In this document: positions 8,295-15,712 of the stretch, piece by piece | Layout of the letters: every line of letters begins with the position of its first letter | Position numbering within the stretch: the first letter of the stretch is position 1 | DNA from: Haloarcula rara | GTDB taxonomy: Archaea; Halobacteriota; Halobacteria; Halobacteriales; Haloarculaceae | NCBI RefSeq assembly: GCF_029338235.1 | Contig: NZ_CP119785.1 | Span: 372,001-436,000, forward strand | Length of the DNA: 64,000 bases | Direction of reading: 5' to 3' | Notes under the pieces: model-generated | Database searches by the model: none | The model's input: the letters and a program-made list of their open reading frames with translations, nothing else | Told to the model about the DNA's origin: nothing | Made by a program: the position numbers and the translations under genes

Positions 8295-9662
8295 TCACTC
8301 GTCGTGGCGCTCCAGTGCGGACCTGGCGGCGTCCTGCAATGAGGTAGCGCCCGTAGAATCCGCCGGCTCGTCGGCCGCATCGTCGCTCGGCTGCGTCGTG
8401 GCTGATGACTCGGAGGTGGATGCCGACGCCCCCTCACTGTCTGAGGAACCAGTCGACTTGGTTCCCGCGTCAGGAGCCGCCTGGTCGACGGTCCTCTCGT
8501 AGCTGACGACCTCGACGTTCGAGAGCGCCTTCGCCGCGGCGTCTCTGACGCCCTCGTCGTCGTCTTCATAGCGCTCCTGAAGCTCCGCCACTGCCGAGTC
8601 GACGGCCTCGGGGTACTCCCGACCGACACCGTCGAGGGCAGTCACCGCGTGCCGGCGAACCTCGGCCAGGTCGTCAGTCAGTCGCCGCTCGAACAGGTCC
8701 GTGTACGGCCGGGCCGTCGCCGGGAAATTGAGAGCGACGTTCGCCAGTGCGTACCCGGCACCGTTGCGGGCGCCCGGTTCCTCGTCGTCGAACAGCAGGG
8801 CCAGGTCTTCGACGAACGGCTTCACCGCAGACGGCTCCGCAGCGGAAACCACGCCGTGGGCGAGTGCCGCGCCAGTGCGGGCGCGGTCTATCCGGTCGGT
8901 GAACAGCGCTGCGAGTTCGCCGAGTGCAGGCGCCACTGTGTCGGGGAATTCCGGTGCCAGCCGGTGCAGCGCGTCGGCTGCGTAGGCGCGGGTCTGGGGG
9001 TCGTCGTGGGCGAGCCGCGACCGGAGCTGCTGGGCGGCCGGCCGGACAGCGGCAGGATAGTCGATGGCGACCCCGTTGAGACACTTTGTGGCATGCCGGA
9101 CGATTTCGGGGGCGCTGTGTCGCAGTGCCCCTCGAACACTGTCGACGTGTGGGTGGACTGCCTCGGGATGGTCTGCTGCGATGTTCGCAAGCGCCTTTAT
9201 CGCGGCCAATACGGTCTCGTCGGCGGCATCGTCGAGTCGCGCCGCCAGCGTCGCCGTCGCTCCGCGCAGCGCGGCCGGGTCGACGATGGAGATGCGCATC
9301 ACGGAGCCGGTTGCGAGCTCCCGCACGTCCGGGTCTCTGTCGCGCATCCGCTCGACCAGCGCATCGGTCGCCGGTCGGATTTCCGACGGCAAGCCGTCAC
9401 CGACGTGCATGAACAGCATCACCGCGTTCATGCGTATCTCGGGGTGCTCGTCGAAGAGGAGGTCGTAGGCCGGTTCCAGACAGTCGGTCACCGCATCCGG
9501 GAGGTCGTGGGCGACGTTCGCGAGCGCCCAGACCGCTTGACAGCGTGCGCCGGGGTCGCGGGCGTCGAGCAGGGACACCATCTCGTCGGTTTCCGAGACC
9601 ATCATGGCGGGCTCCGCCCCCGCACGCTCGCGGAGCTCGACTGCCCGCGCTACCTCGTCCAT
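8295..9662 (-). CDS. HEAT-repeat protein with disordered Ser/Thr-rich tail
   Basis: A protein of 455 aa. From about residue 20 to 385 it consists of tandem 35-45 residue helical-pair repeats with the HEAT signature (for example DPDVRELATGSVMRI, DPQTRAYAADALHRL, LAEVRRHAVTALDGV, DEGVRDAAAKALSNV). The last 70 residues are acidic and low in complexity (TKSTGSSDSEGASAS). Such solenoids bind other proteins. It is divergently transcribed from a membrane AAA ATPase with 142 bp between starts, which makes a functional link plausible. The start was set at ATG 9662 (MDEVARAVELRERAG); an earlier ATG at 9719 would add 19 residues without repeat character. Confidence 0.8.
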   Translation of the reverse strand: MDEVARAVELRERAGAEPAMMVSETDEMVSLLDARDPGARCQAVWALANVAHDLPDAVTDCLEPAYDLLFDEHPEIRMNAVMLFMHVGDGLPSEIRPATDALVERMRDRDPDVRELATGSVMRISIVDPAALRGATATLAARLDDAADETVLAAIKALANIAADHPEAVHPHVDSVRGALRHSAPEIVRHATKCLNGVAIDYPAAVRPAAQQLRSRLAHDDPQTRAYAADALHRLAPEFPDTVAPALGELAALFTDRIDRARTGAALAHGVVSAAEPSAVKPFVEDLALLFDDEEPGARNGAGYALANVALNFPATARPYTDLFERRLTDDLAEVRRHAVTALDGVGREYPEAVDSAVAELQERYEDDDEGVRDAAAKALSNVEVVSYERTVDQAAPDAGTKSTGSSDSEGASASTSESSATTQPSDDAADEPADSTGATSLQDAARSALERHDE

Positions 9663-9804
9663 CCTCTCCACCCTAGCGGGGACGATATACCGCGTGAGAC
9701 CGTCGTGACGGCATCGCATCCGACTGCCATCGGAGATATATTATCCATGTACAGTTGTTGAGTTAAATCGTAATAAATTTACATATTCAGATGTCACGGT
9801 AGGT
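9663..9804. promoter_or_regulatory. Divergent promoter region between HEAT-repeat and AAA genes
   Basis: A 142-bp AT-rich spacer. AATTTACATATTCAG near 9776-9788 is at a suitable distance for a TATA box of the plus-strand AAA gene (ATG at 9805), giving an almost leaderless transcript. GATATATTATC at 9735-9745 and GATATAC near 9684 are candidates for the minus-strand HEAT gene. Assigned by spacing and composition only. Confidence 0.4.
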
Positions 9805-11727
9805 ATGTTACCTATCGGGACGCATCTGGCGGCAACAGTCGCGCTGGTCCTCGCCGCCGTCGCCTCAACGTTGCTCGGTCGGATGCGACGGAACGGATGG
9901 GACGAGCTGCTGTTGCTCGGCGCCGGTATCGCCGCGGTCGCCGGCTTCCTCTCGACGTTCGACTACCGCTTTCTCGTCGCCGGCGCAGTCGGGCCAGTGA
10001 GCTTCGTCGCGCTCTCGGAAAGCGACACGATGGCCGACAGCGACGACGAAGAGGACGACCACAGCATCGACGAGGACGCTGTTCTCCACCAACCCAACCG
10101 GGACTTCGACGACGTGGGCGGGATGGACGACCTGAAGGCGAAGCTACGCGAGCGGGTCATCATGCCGCTGCGTCGGCCGTCGCGCTACGAGGACTACGGT
10201 CTCGGCGCCACGGACGGCGTGCTCCTGCACGGGCCGCCCGGCTGTGGGAAGACGTTTATCGCAGGTGCGCTCGCCGGCGAACTCGGTTACAACTACGTGA
10301 ACCTAACGCCGGCGGACCTCTCGAGCAAGTGGCTCGGCGAAGGGACCGAGAACATCGCGAAGGTGTTCGATGTCGCCGAGGAGAACCAACCGTGTATCCT
10401 GTTCATCGACGAAATCGACGCGATCGCCAGCAGCCGTGACGACGGGAGCAATATGCACAACGACCGGAAGATGATGGTGAATCAGCTGCTGACGGAGCTA
10501 CAGAACGTCCCCGACGGTGTCGTGGTGGTCGCCGCTACGAACTACGTCGACGACATCGACGGCGCCATCCTGCGCTCGGGCCGGTTCGACGAGCGAATCG
10601 AAGTCCCGCCGCCGGACCCGGTCGCCCGGGGAGAAATTCTCTCCCTGTACCTGCCCGATGCCAAGACCGAGCCCAACGTCTCGATTGACGCGACGGTGGA
10701 CGTGACGGGCGGGTACGCGTCGAGCGACATCGAACTCGTCGCGGAGCTTGCCGCTCGCCACGCGATGGCGAACAGCGAGAAAATCTCGGCGGACCACCTC
10801 GCGGCCGCCGTCGCCGAGACGTCGACCAGCATCGCCGACTGGTTACACCGGTACGACGGGCTGGACAGTGGCGAGAGCGGGACGGTCGTCACACAGCCCG
10901 AGAGCACCAACCTCCCTGCGGCAGAGCTGCTAGATACGTCTCCCCCGTCCTTCGACGATGTCACCGGACTGGCCGACCGGAAACGCGAGGTCGTCGAGCG
11001 GCTCATCAAGCCACTGGCGAACGCCGACCAGTACGAGTCCCTCGGCGTCAACACCGTCGACGGTGTGCTCCTGTACGGCCCACAGGGATGTGACAGATCC
11101 GCCCTCGGCTCGGCAATAGCCGGCGAACTCGGCCTGCCGCTGCTGTCGTTGACACACGACTCACTGCTCGACCACGAGGAGGCAGACCTGACCGATTTCG
11201 TCGACAGTGTCTTCGCTATCGCACGGGCCAACACGCCCTGCGTGCTGTTCATAGAGGAACTCGCAGCACTGACTCCCAGGGACCCGCAGTCCGAGGAAAA
11301 CGCCGCCTTCGCTCGGTACCTGGCGACGAAGCTCCGAGCCATCGAGGAGCACAACGTGGTCGTCGTGGGGACCGCGACGTCGCCCGACGCCGTCGCCGAG
11401 GGAGTGCTGTTCTCTGGCTGTTTCGACGAACACGTCGTCGTGCCCGAGCCAACAGAGGCGACTCGAGAGGCGTTGCTTCGAGAGACGCTCGACGAGCAGA
11501 TACTCGCAGACGGGTTCGACTGGACTGTGGCCACATCGGCCGTCGAGGGCTACAGCAGCGTGGACGTGCGAACCATCGCCGAGCGCGTCGCACGGGGGGC
11601 AGTCCGCGACGACTCCGAGGTGACGGCGTCGACCATCGCAGCCGAGGCCGACGAAACCGACTCCAGCCTCGAGGAGTGGGACGACACCGCGGCCCAGAGC
11701 GACCGGGGCCTCAGCTACATCAACTGA
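9805..11727 (+). CDS. Membrane-anchored tandem AAA ATPase with degenerate second ATPase domain
   Basis: A protein of 640 aa. Two to three hydrophobic segments (about 7-25, 36-50 and 57-70) anchor it, followed by an acidic linker (ADSDDEEDDHSIDEDA). AAA domain 1 has Walker A GPPGCGKT at 143-150, Walker B ILFIDEID at 198-205 and the SGRFDERI arginine-finger region near 258. It resembles CDC48/FtsH/proteasomal ATPases. AAA domain 2 keeps the fold, but its Walker A is GPQGCDRS (425-432, Lys to Arg), Walker B is LFIEEL, and the arginine region is SGCFDE. It therefore should neither hydrolyse ATP nor supply a finger. There is no peptidase domain. The likely role is remodelling or extraction of membrane-associated proteins, perhaps with the divergent HEAT protein. 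Confidence 0.8.
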   Translation: MLPIGTHLAATVALVLAAVASTLLGRMRRNGWDELLLLGAGIAAVAGFLSTFDYRFLVAGAVGPVSFVALSESDTMADSDDEEDDHSIDEDAVLHQPNRDFDDVGGMDDLKAKLRERVIMPLRRPSRYEDYGLGATDGVLLHGPPGCGKTFIAGALAGELGYNYVNLTPADLSSKWLGEGTENIAKVFDVAEENQPCILFIDEIDAIASSRDDGSNMHNDRKMMVNQLLTELQNVPDGVVVVAATNYVDDIDGAILRSGRFDERIEVPPPDPVARGEILSLYLPDAKTEPNVSIDATVDVTGGYASSDIELVAELAARHAMANSEKISADHLAAAVAETSTSIADWLHRYDGLDSGESGTVVTQPESTNLPAAELLDTSPPSFDDVTGLADRKREVVERLIKPLANADQYESLGVNTVDGVLLYGPQGCDRSALGSAIAGELGLPLLSLTHDSLLDHEEADLTDFVDSVFAIARANTPCVLFIEELAALTPRDPQSEENAAFARYLATKLRAIEEHNVVVVGTATSPDAVAEGVLFSGCFDEHVVVPEPTEATREALLRETLDEQILADGFDWTVATSAVEGYSSVDVRTIAERVARGAVRDDSEVTASTIAAEADETDSSLEEWDDTAAQSDRGLSYIN

Positions 11728-11874
11728 GACGGACCGGTGTCGATTCGTCCGTGTGCGTACCATCCGCGGGTCGGTAAACGCCGGCTCGTCGCGATGCTAT
11801 TCCGGAGGCTCGCCATCACGCGGCCGGCGACACGAGGAGGTAGCCGACTCGGCGGGGAGCCGTCGCTCGGCGCG

Positions 11875-12186
11875 CTACAGCGACTCCTTGACCGAGACGA
11901 GCGTGACGGCCCCGTTCCGGTCGATGGTGACGCGGTAACCGCCGTAGGAAAACGAGATAGACATCTGGGCCGCCGCCGACGGGGGCGTCCTGAAAAGCGT
12001 CTCCACGACGTGTTCGACCTCGTTGTACAGCGCCGGGAGGTCCTCTATCTCACATCCATCGACTTCGGCGAGTATCTCGAGCAAGTCGTACTCGGCGGTT
12101 TCCGGGTCCGGCGGTATCTGCCGACGTATCATCCCGAAATCGTCGGATTCTCTACCCTCCTCCTTTTCGGGCTGAAAATCTGCCAT
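11875..12186 (-). CDS. Stand-alone HalOD1 output-domain protein
   Basis: A protein of 103 aa. After a charged N terminus (MADFQPEKEEGRESDD), the region from about residue 30 (YDLLEILAEVDGCEIEDLPAL...) to the end (ISFSYGGYRVTIDRNGAVTL) matches the HalOD1 output domain, a haloarchaeal domain usually found behind receiver domains or alone. Its biochemical output is unknown. The start at ATG 12186 is chosen because the frame extending to 12270 crosses the promoter. It is followed, after 147 bp, by the stop of the convergent AAA gene. Confidence 0.7.
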   Translation of the reverse strand: MADFQPEKEEGRESDDFGMIRRQIPPDPETAEYDLLEILAEVDGCEIEDLPALYNEVEHVVETLFRTPPSAAAQMSISFSYGGYRVTIDRNGAVTLVSVKESL

Positions 12187-12280
12187 TGTACTGCGTAGCC
12201 AATCGGCGGTTACAAGCGTAGTGTCGGATTGTATACCAGCTTGATAGGCGTGGTCGACAGACAACTGCACCCACCAGCGC

Positions 12281-12464
12281 CGCCGGGCGGGCTCACCGCG
12301 TCAACGACAGCGCGCCCCCGCCGCCGACTTCCATCGCGTCGCCGCCGGGCGGGCTCACCGCGTCAACGACAGCGCCAGCGCGCCCCCGCCGCCGACTTCC
12401 ATCCCGTCGCCGCCGGGCGGACTCACCGCGTCAACGACAGCGCCAGCGCGCCCCCGCCGCCGAC
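12281..12464 (-). repeat. Tandem triplication of the thiolase 3' end
   Basis: Three head-to-tail copies begin at 12281, 12343 and 12411 (periods 62 and 68 bp; the outermost copy lacks 6 bp). The third is the true end of the thiolase gene. On the minus strand each copy reads GGCGGGGGCGCGCTG, then the sense codons for S-L-T-R and TGA. The two extra copies each carry an ATG (12400-12402 and 12332-12334), creating micro-ORFs of 15 and 13 codons (12355-12402 and 12293-12334) that reproduce the thiolase tail with M-E-V in place of M-S-V. Confidence 0.8.
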
Positions 12465-13586
12465 GCTCATCGCCACGACGCCTCTATCCAGGTCCTCGTG
12501 TTCCATCGCGTACAGCAGCGTGGTCGTGAGAATGCCGCCGCTGGCGCCGATAGGGTGGCCAAGCGCCACGGCCCCACCCAGCGGGTTGTGTTTCTCCGGG
12601 GGGATGTCGAGTTCGTCGGCGACATACACCATCTGGGCGGCGAAGGCCTCGTTGAGCTCGAAGTGGTCGACGTCGGCGACGCCGATGTCCGCCCGCTCGA
12701 AGAGGGCCTCCAGGGCGTCACAGACTGCCAGGGAGAACTCGGCGGGGTCGCGGTAGGCGACCGCGTACTCCTCTACGTGGGCCATCGGGCCGACGCCGGC
12801 GGCGTTGGCGGCCTCGGCGTCGGCCAGCAGGACCGCGCCCGCGCCGTCCGAGAGCTTCGAGGCGTTGCCCGCGGTGATGGTCCCGTCCTCACTGAAGGCG
12901 GGCGGCAGCGCCGCGAGGTCCTCCGCGGTCGTCTCGGGTCGTGGTCCCTCGTCCTCGGTGACGAGGTGGTCACTGACGGCTACCGGAACGATTTCCTGTT
13001 CGAACGCGCCCGACTCGATGGCCTCCCCGGCCCGCTGATTGCTCCGCTGGGCGTACTCGTCCTGTTGGGCCCGGCTGATGTCGAACTCCTCGGCGATGCG
13101 GTCGGTGAGCGTCCCCATGTGGGCGTCGTAGTTCACGTCCCACAGCGCGTCGTAAATCATCGAATCCACGAGCGTCGTGTCGCCATGGCGCCGGCCGCCA
13201 CGCATCTCGCGGACCAGATAGGGTGCGTTCGACATCGACTCCATCCCGCCGGCGATGGCGACGTCGACCCGACCCGCTTCGATGCGGTCGATAGCGTTCG
13301 TGATCGCCCGCAGGCCCGACCCGGAGGCCTCGTTCGTGGTGGTCGCCGGACAGCTATCGGGGAGGTCGGTGTCGGCGACGACCTGCCTGGCAGGTACCTG
13401 GCCGACACCGGCCTGAACGCAATTGCCCAGACAGACCCACTCGACCAGGTCGGGGCCGATGCCGCTCCGCTCCAGGAGCCCCTCCGTGACTGTGCGGCCG
13501 AGGTCGGCCGCCGTCTTCCCGGCGAGCGACCCCAGTAGTTCCCCGTGTGCGGTTCTCGCGCCGTCGACGACGACCACGTCGGTCAT
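12423..13586 (-). CDS. Acetyl-CoA acetyltransferase-like thiolase with Ser in place of catalytic Cys
   Basis: A protein of 387 aa, full length for a thiolase, which would condense or cleave acyl-CoA units (beta-oxidation, mevalonate or polyhydroxyalkanoate routes). The fold markers are present: GARTAHGELLGSLAG, GGMESMSNAPYL, NEAFA and GGAVALGHPIGASGG with the catalytic His344. The nucleophile site reads NEASGSG, with Ser88 where classical enzymes have Cys, and the second cysteine site reads MSVGGGG (Ser374). A Ser-His-His site has been reported, as I recall, for a haloarchaeal ketothiolase, so it may still be active. No OB-fold partner gene is adjacent. The start is ATG 13586; the longer frame to 13826 is unsupported. 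Confidence 0.85.
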   Translation of the reverse strand: MTDVVVVDGARTAHGELLGSLAGKTAADLGRTVTEGLLERSGIGPDLVEWVCLGNCVQAGVGQVPARQVVADTDLPDSCPATTTNEASGSGLRAITNAIDRIEAGRVDVAIAGGMESMSNAPYLVREMRGGRRHGDTTLVDSMIYDALWDVNYDAHMGTLTDRIAEEFDISRAQQDEYAQRSNQRAGEAIESGAFEQEIVPVAVSDHLVTEDEGPRPETTAEDLAALPPAFSEDGTITAGNASKLSDGAGAVLLADAEAANAAGVGPMAHVEEYAVAYRDPAEFSLAVCDALEALFERADIGVADVDHFELNEAFAAQMVYVADELDIPPEKHNPLGGAVALGHPIGASGGILTTTLLYAMEHEDLDRGVVAMSVGGGGALALSLTR

Positions 13587-13636
13587 ACGCGAAGATGTCG
13601 CCGTAGCTACAAATACTGTCGGGCGGTAGCGGGGGC

Positions 13637-13801
13637 TTATTCGGTCGCCCTTTCGGCCGTCCGCAGTTGCTCGATGGCGGTCTCGAGCCGGCGCAGCGTC
13701 GCGTCGGCGTCGGTGTACCCGCGGTCGTACTCCTCGTAGGCCGAGTCGGCCTCGGAGAGAAACGTTTCGACGGCGGCTTCCAGGTCGTCTGTGTCGCTCA
13801 T
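13637..13801 (-). CDS. Small acidic helical protein
   Basis: A protein of 54 aa starting MSDTDDLEAAVETFL, almost entirely helical with heptad-like spacing (LRRLETAIEQLRTAE), and acidic. No family is recognised. The start is ATG 13801 rather than 13840, whose extra residues contain no helix and overlap the region just upstream. It lies between the thiolase and the frameshifted regulator on the same strand, with 50 and 35 bp gaps, and may be co-transcribed. Confidence 0.5.
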   Translation of the reverse strand: MSDTDDLEAAVETFLSEADSAYEEYDRGYTDADATLRRLETAIEQLRTAERATE

Positions 13802-13836
13802 AGCCGACCAGACGGACTCGCCGCACAAAACCGTCG

Positions 13837-14606
13837 TCACTTGGCGACGTCGTAGCTGACCGACGCGTCCGTCAGCGCGTCGGTGACCCGTCCGATGGTA
13901 TCCTGCGTGGCGACGACGACAGCGTCCAGACCGCGTGAGGCGGCGTCGGCGGCCACCTCGCCGGGCGCGAAGTAGGTCGTCGGTTCGACGCCGGCGTCAC
14001 GGAGCGCCGAGACGGCCTCGACGCCGGCGGCGGTGACGATGGGCACGCCCTCGCAGGTCGCTGCGATGTCCGCCCCGGAGCCGTCGGCGTCGGTGCGGAC
14101 CGTCGGCACCTGGACCACACTGACGTGGCCGGGCTCAGGTCGATGACGCCCTCGAAGCCGGTGACGCCGACCACCTCGCCAGCGGCCGCGTCGGTCGTCG
14201 TCACGCCCGTTGCGCCGCCGGCTTCCCGCGGGCCCGCGTGGAGCAGTCCCGCCTCCAGCGACAGTGACACCGTCTCGCCGGCCTCGAAATCGGCGTCGGC
14301 GATGGCGGCGTCCTCCTGGACGCTGCCCAGCACGTCGTCGGTGACGTGGTCGACGAACCGGCGCATATCTGTGGCCGACTGGAACACCCAGTCGACGCCC
14401 TCCTTCGTCACACGATAGCGCGAGCGCCCCTCCTTCTCGACAAAGTCTTCTTCGACCAGGTCGCGGACGTACTCGCTGACGGCCTGACTCGTCACGCCGA
14501 CGGCCTCCGCGATCTCCCCCTGGCTCACTGCCGGCTGCCGGTCCGCTATCTCGACGAGAATGCGGAACCGCGTCGCGGAGCGTTTGTTCTCGAGGACGTC
14601 GACCAT
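13837..14606 (-). pseudogene. HTH transcriptional regulator (TrmB/MarR-like, DUF7839 type), single frameshift
   Basis: The N-terminal part from ATG 14606 encodes a winged HTH (MVDVLENKRSATRFRILVEI, then AVGVTSQAVSEYVRDL and FVEKEGRSRYRVTKEG), followed by an alpha/beta domain up to GFEGVIDLSP near 14130. There the frame is lost. In the next frame the protein continues naturally (HVSVVQVPTVRTDADG, GVPIVTAAGVEAVSALRDAG, ...ASVSYDVAK) to a stop at 13837. Restoring one C in the run at about 14129-14133 on the plus strand gives an uninterrupted protein of about 256 aa. It is either a recent pseudogene or, more likely, a sequencing indel. The C-terminal half looks like a small-molecule or nucleotide-binding sensor, but no ligand is evident. 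Confidence 0.7.
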
Positions 14607-14716
14607 ACCCGTGTCTCCGGATTCCTGCCACTAAAAGACCGCCGCCTAGCAAACGTGTGATAGGTGGTCGTTGGGTCGCTGAGTTGAATTGCACTCACTA
14701 TTGTGGCCGAGTACAG

Positions 14717-14755
14717 CCAGAAAGCCCCCGAGTGTAGGAGGCCGGGGCTTTCTGG
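14717..14755. repeat. 12-bp stem hairpin, possible repeated element or terminator
   Basis: A perfect inverted repeat CCAGAAAGCCCC / GGGGCTTTCTGG with a 15-nt loop. It lies in the spacer between the divergent HTH gene and the metallophosphoesterase gene, so it is not positioned as a terminator of either. It is not followed by a T tract. It may be a REP-like haloarchaeal palindrome, or the end of an IS200/IS605-type element. Confidence 0.5.
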
Positions 14756-14837
14756 GTGTTCCCATTCCGGACGATACCATCAGCTTCCCTTGCTAGGTGC
14801 GTCATCGGTATGTAGCCCGAGCCCGGACACCACCGCA

Positions 14838-15518
14838 ATGGAACTGACGTACGACGGCCGGGGGCTCGTACTCGGGGACACGCTGGTCGTCGCGGACTGC
14901 CACGTCGGCCGGGGGACCGGCGGGGAGCTGGAGTTCCCCGTCGGTTCGGGGGCCGACATGGTCGAGCGGTTCCGCGACCTGGTCGAGCGCCACGACCCCG
15001 CGGACGTGGTGCTAGCCGGGGACCTGCTACACTCCTTCCAGACAGTGCCACGGACCGTCGAAACCACCGTCGCGGGGCTGCAGTCGGCCTGCCGCGACGC
15101 GGGCGCCCGCCTCATCGTCACGCCGGGAAACCACGACACGATGCTTTCGTCGGTGTGGGACGGCCCCACCGAACAGGAGTACTGCGTCGGCGACACCGTC
15201 GTTCTGCACGGCCACGAGGCCCCCGAAGTTGATGCGGACCGCTACGTCGTGGGTCACGACCACCCGACCATCGAAATCGAGGGCCAGCGCCGTCCCTGCT
15301 ATCTGGTCGGTGCGGACCAGTACTGCGGCAGCGACGTGGTGATGGTCCCCTCGTTCAACAAACTGAACGCCGGCGTCAGGGTCAACACGATGTCGGCCGG
15401 TGATTTCCAGTCGCCGCTCGTGACCGACGTCGACCGGCTTTCACCGGTCGTGTGGGACGAACATGCCCGTGAGACGAAAGAGTTCCCGCCGCTGGGCGAG
15501 TTCCGGCGGATGTTGTAG
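14838..15518 (+). CDS. Metallophosphoesterase (calcineurin-like)
   Basis: A protein of 226 aa with the five metallophosphoesterase motifs in order: VADCHVGRG (Asp and His), VVLAGDLLHS, VTPGNHD, VLHGHE and VVGHDHP. These bind two metal ions and hydrolyse phosphodiesters or phosphomonoesters. Archaeal single-domain enzymes of this size often accompany DNA-repair helicases, but no helicase is near here. The start is ATG 14838 (MELTYDGRGLVLGDTLV); an open frame to 14703 runs through the hairpin and is rejected. A small membrane-protein gene follows 37 bp downstream on the same strand. Confidence 0.85.
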   Translation: MELTYDGRGLVLGDTLVVADCHVGRGTGGELEFPVGSGADMVERFRDLVERHDPADVVLAGDLLHSFQTVPRTVETTVAGLQSACRDAGARLIVTPGNHDTMLSSVWDGPTEQEYCVGDTVVLHGHEAPEVDADRYVVGHDHPTIEIEGQRRPCYLVGADQYCGSDVVMVPSFNKLNAGVRVNTMSAGDFQSPLVTDVDRLSPVVWDEHARETKEFPPLGEFRRML

Positions 15519-15555
15519 CGGTAGGTATTTGGGCTATCGCGGTGGAACAGCGAGT

Positions 15556-15702
15556 ATGATTCAGACCGGACCGGCACTCGCGCTCATCGCGACGACACTC
15601 ATCTGTATCGTGTTGCTCTACTTCGCGACCATCAAGTACGTCTCGGACGTCCTGGTAGGGGACGAACACGACGACCACGGCGACGGCGACCACGCCGCCT
15701 GA
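15556..15702 (+). CDS. Single-span small membrane protein
   Basis: A protein of 48 aa with a hydrophobic helix at about 6-25 (LALIATTLICIVLLYFATI) and an acidic, His-rich tail (DEHDDHGDGDHAA) that could bind divalent metal. It follows the metallophosphoesterase gene by 37 bp. No family is recognised. The tail ends ten bases from the stop of the convergent FAD-oxidoreductase gene. Confidence 0.5.
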   Translation: MIQTGPALALIATTLICIVLLYFATIKYVSDVLVGDEHDDHGDGDHAA

Positions 15703-15712
15703 AACACCCGTT

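Noticed and set aside
6994..8502. Open frame of 502 codons on the plus strand opposite the aminotransferase
   Set aside because: It is antisense to a well-conserved aminotransferase and the HEAT-repeat gene end; no recognisable motifs.
12281..12464. Direct repeats that might be a short CRISPR array
   Set aside because: Units have no unique spacers and clearly derive from the thiolase 3' coding end.
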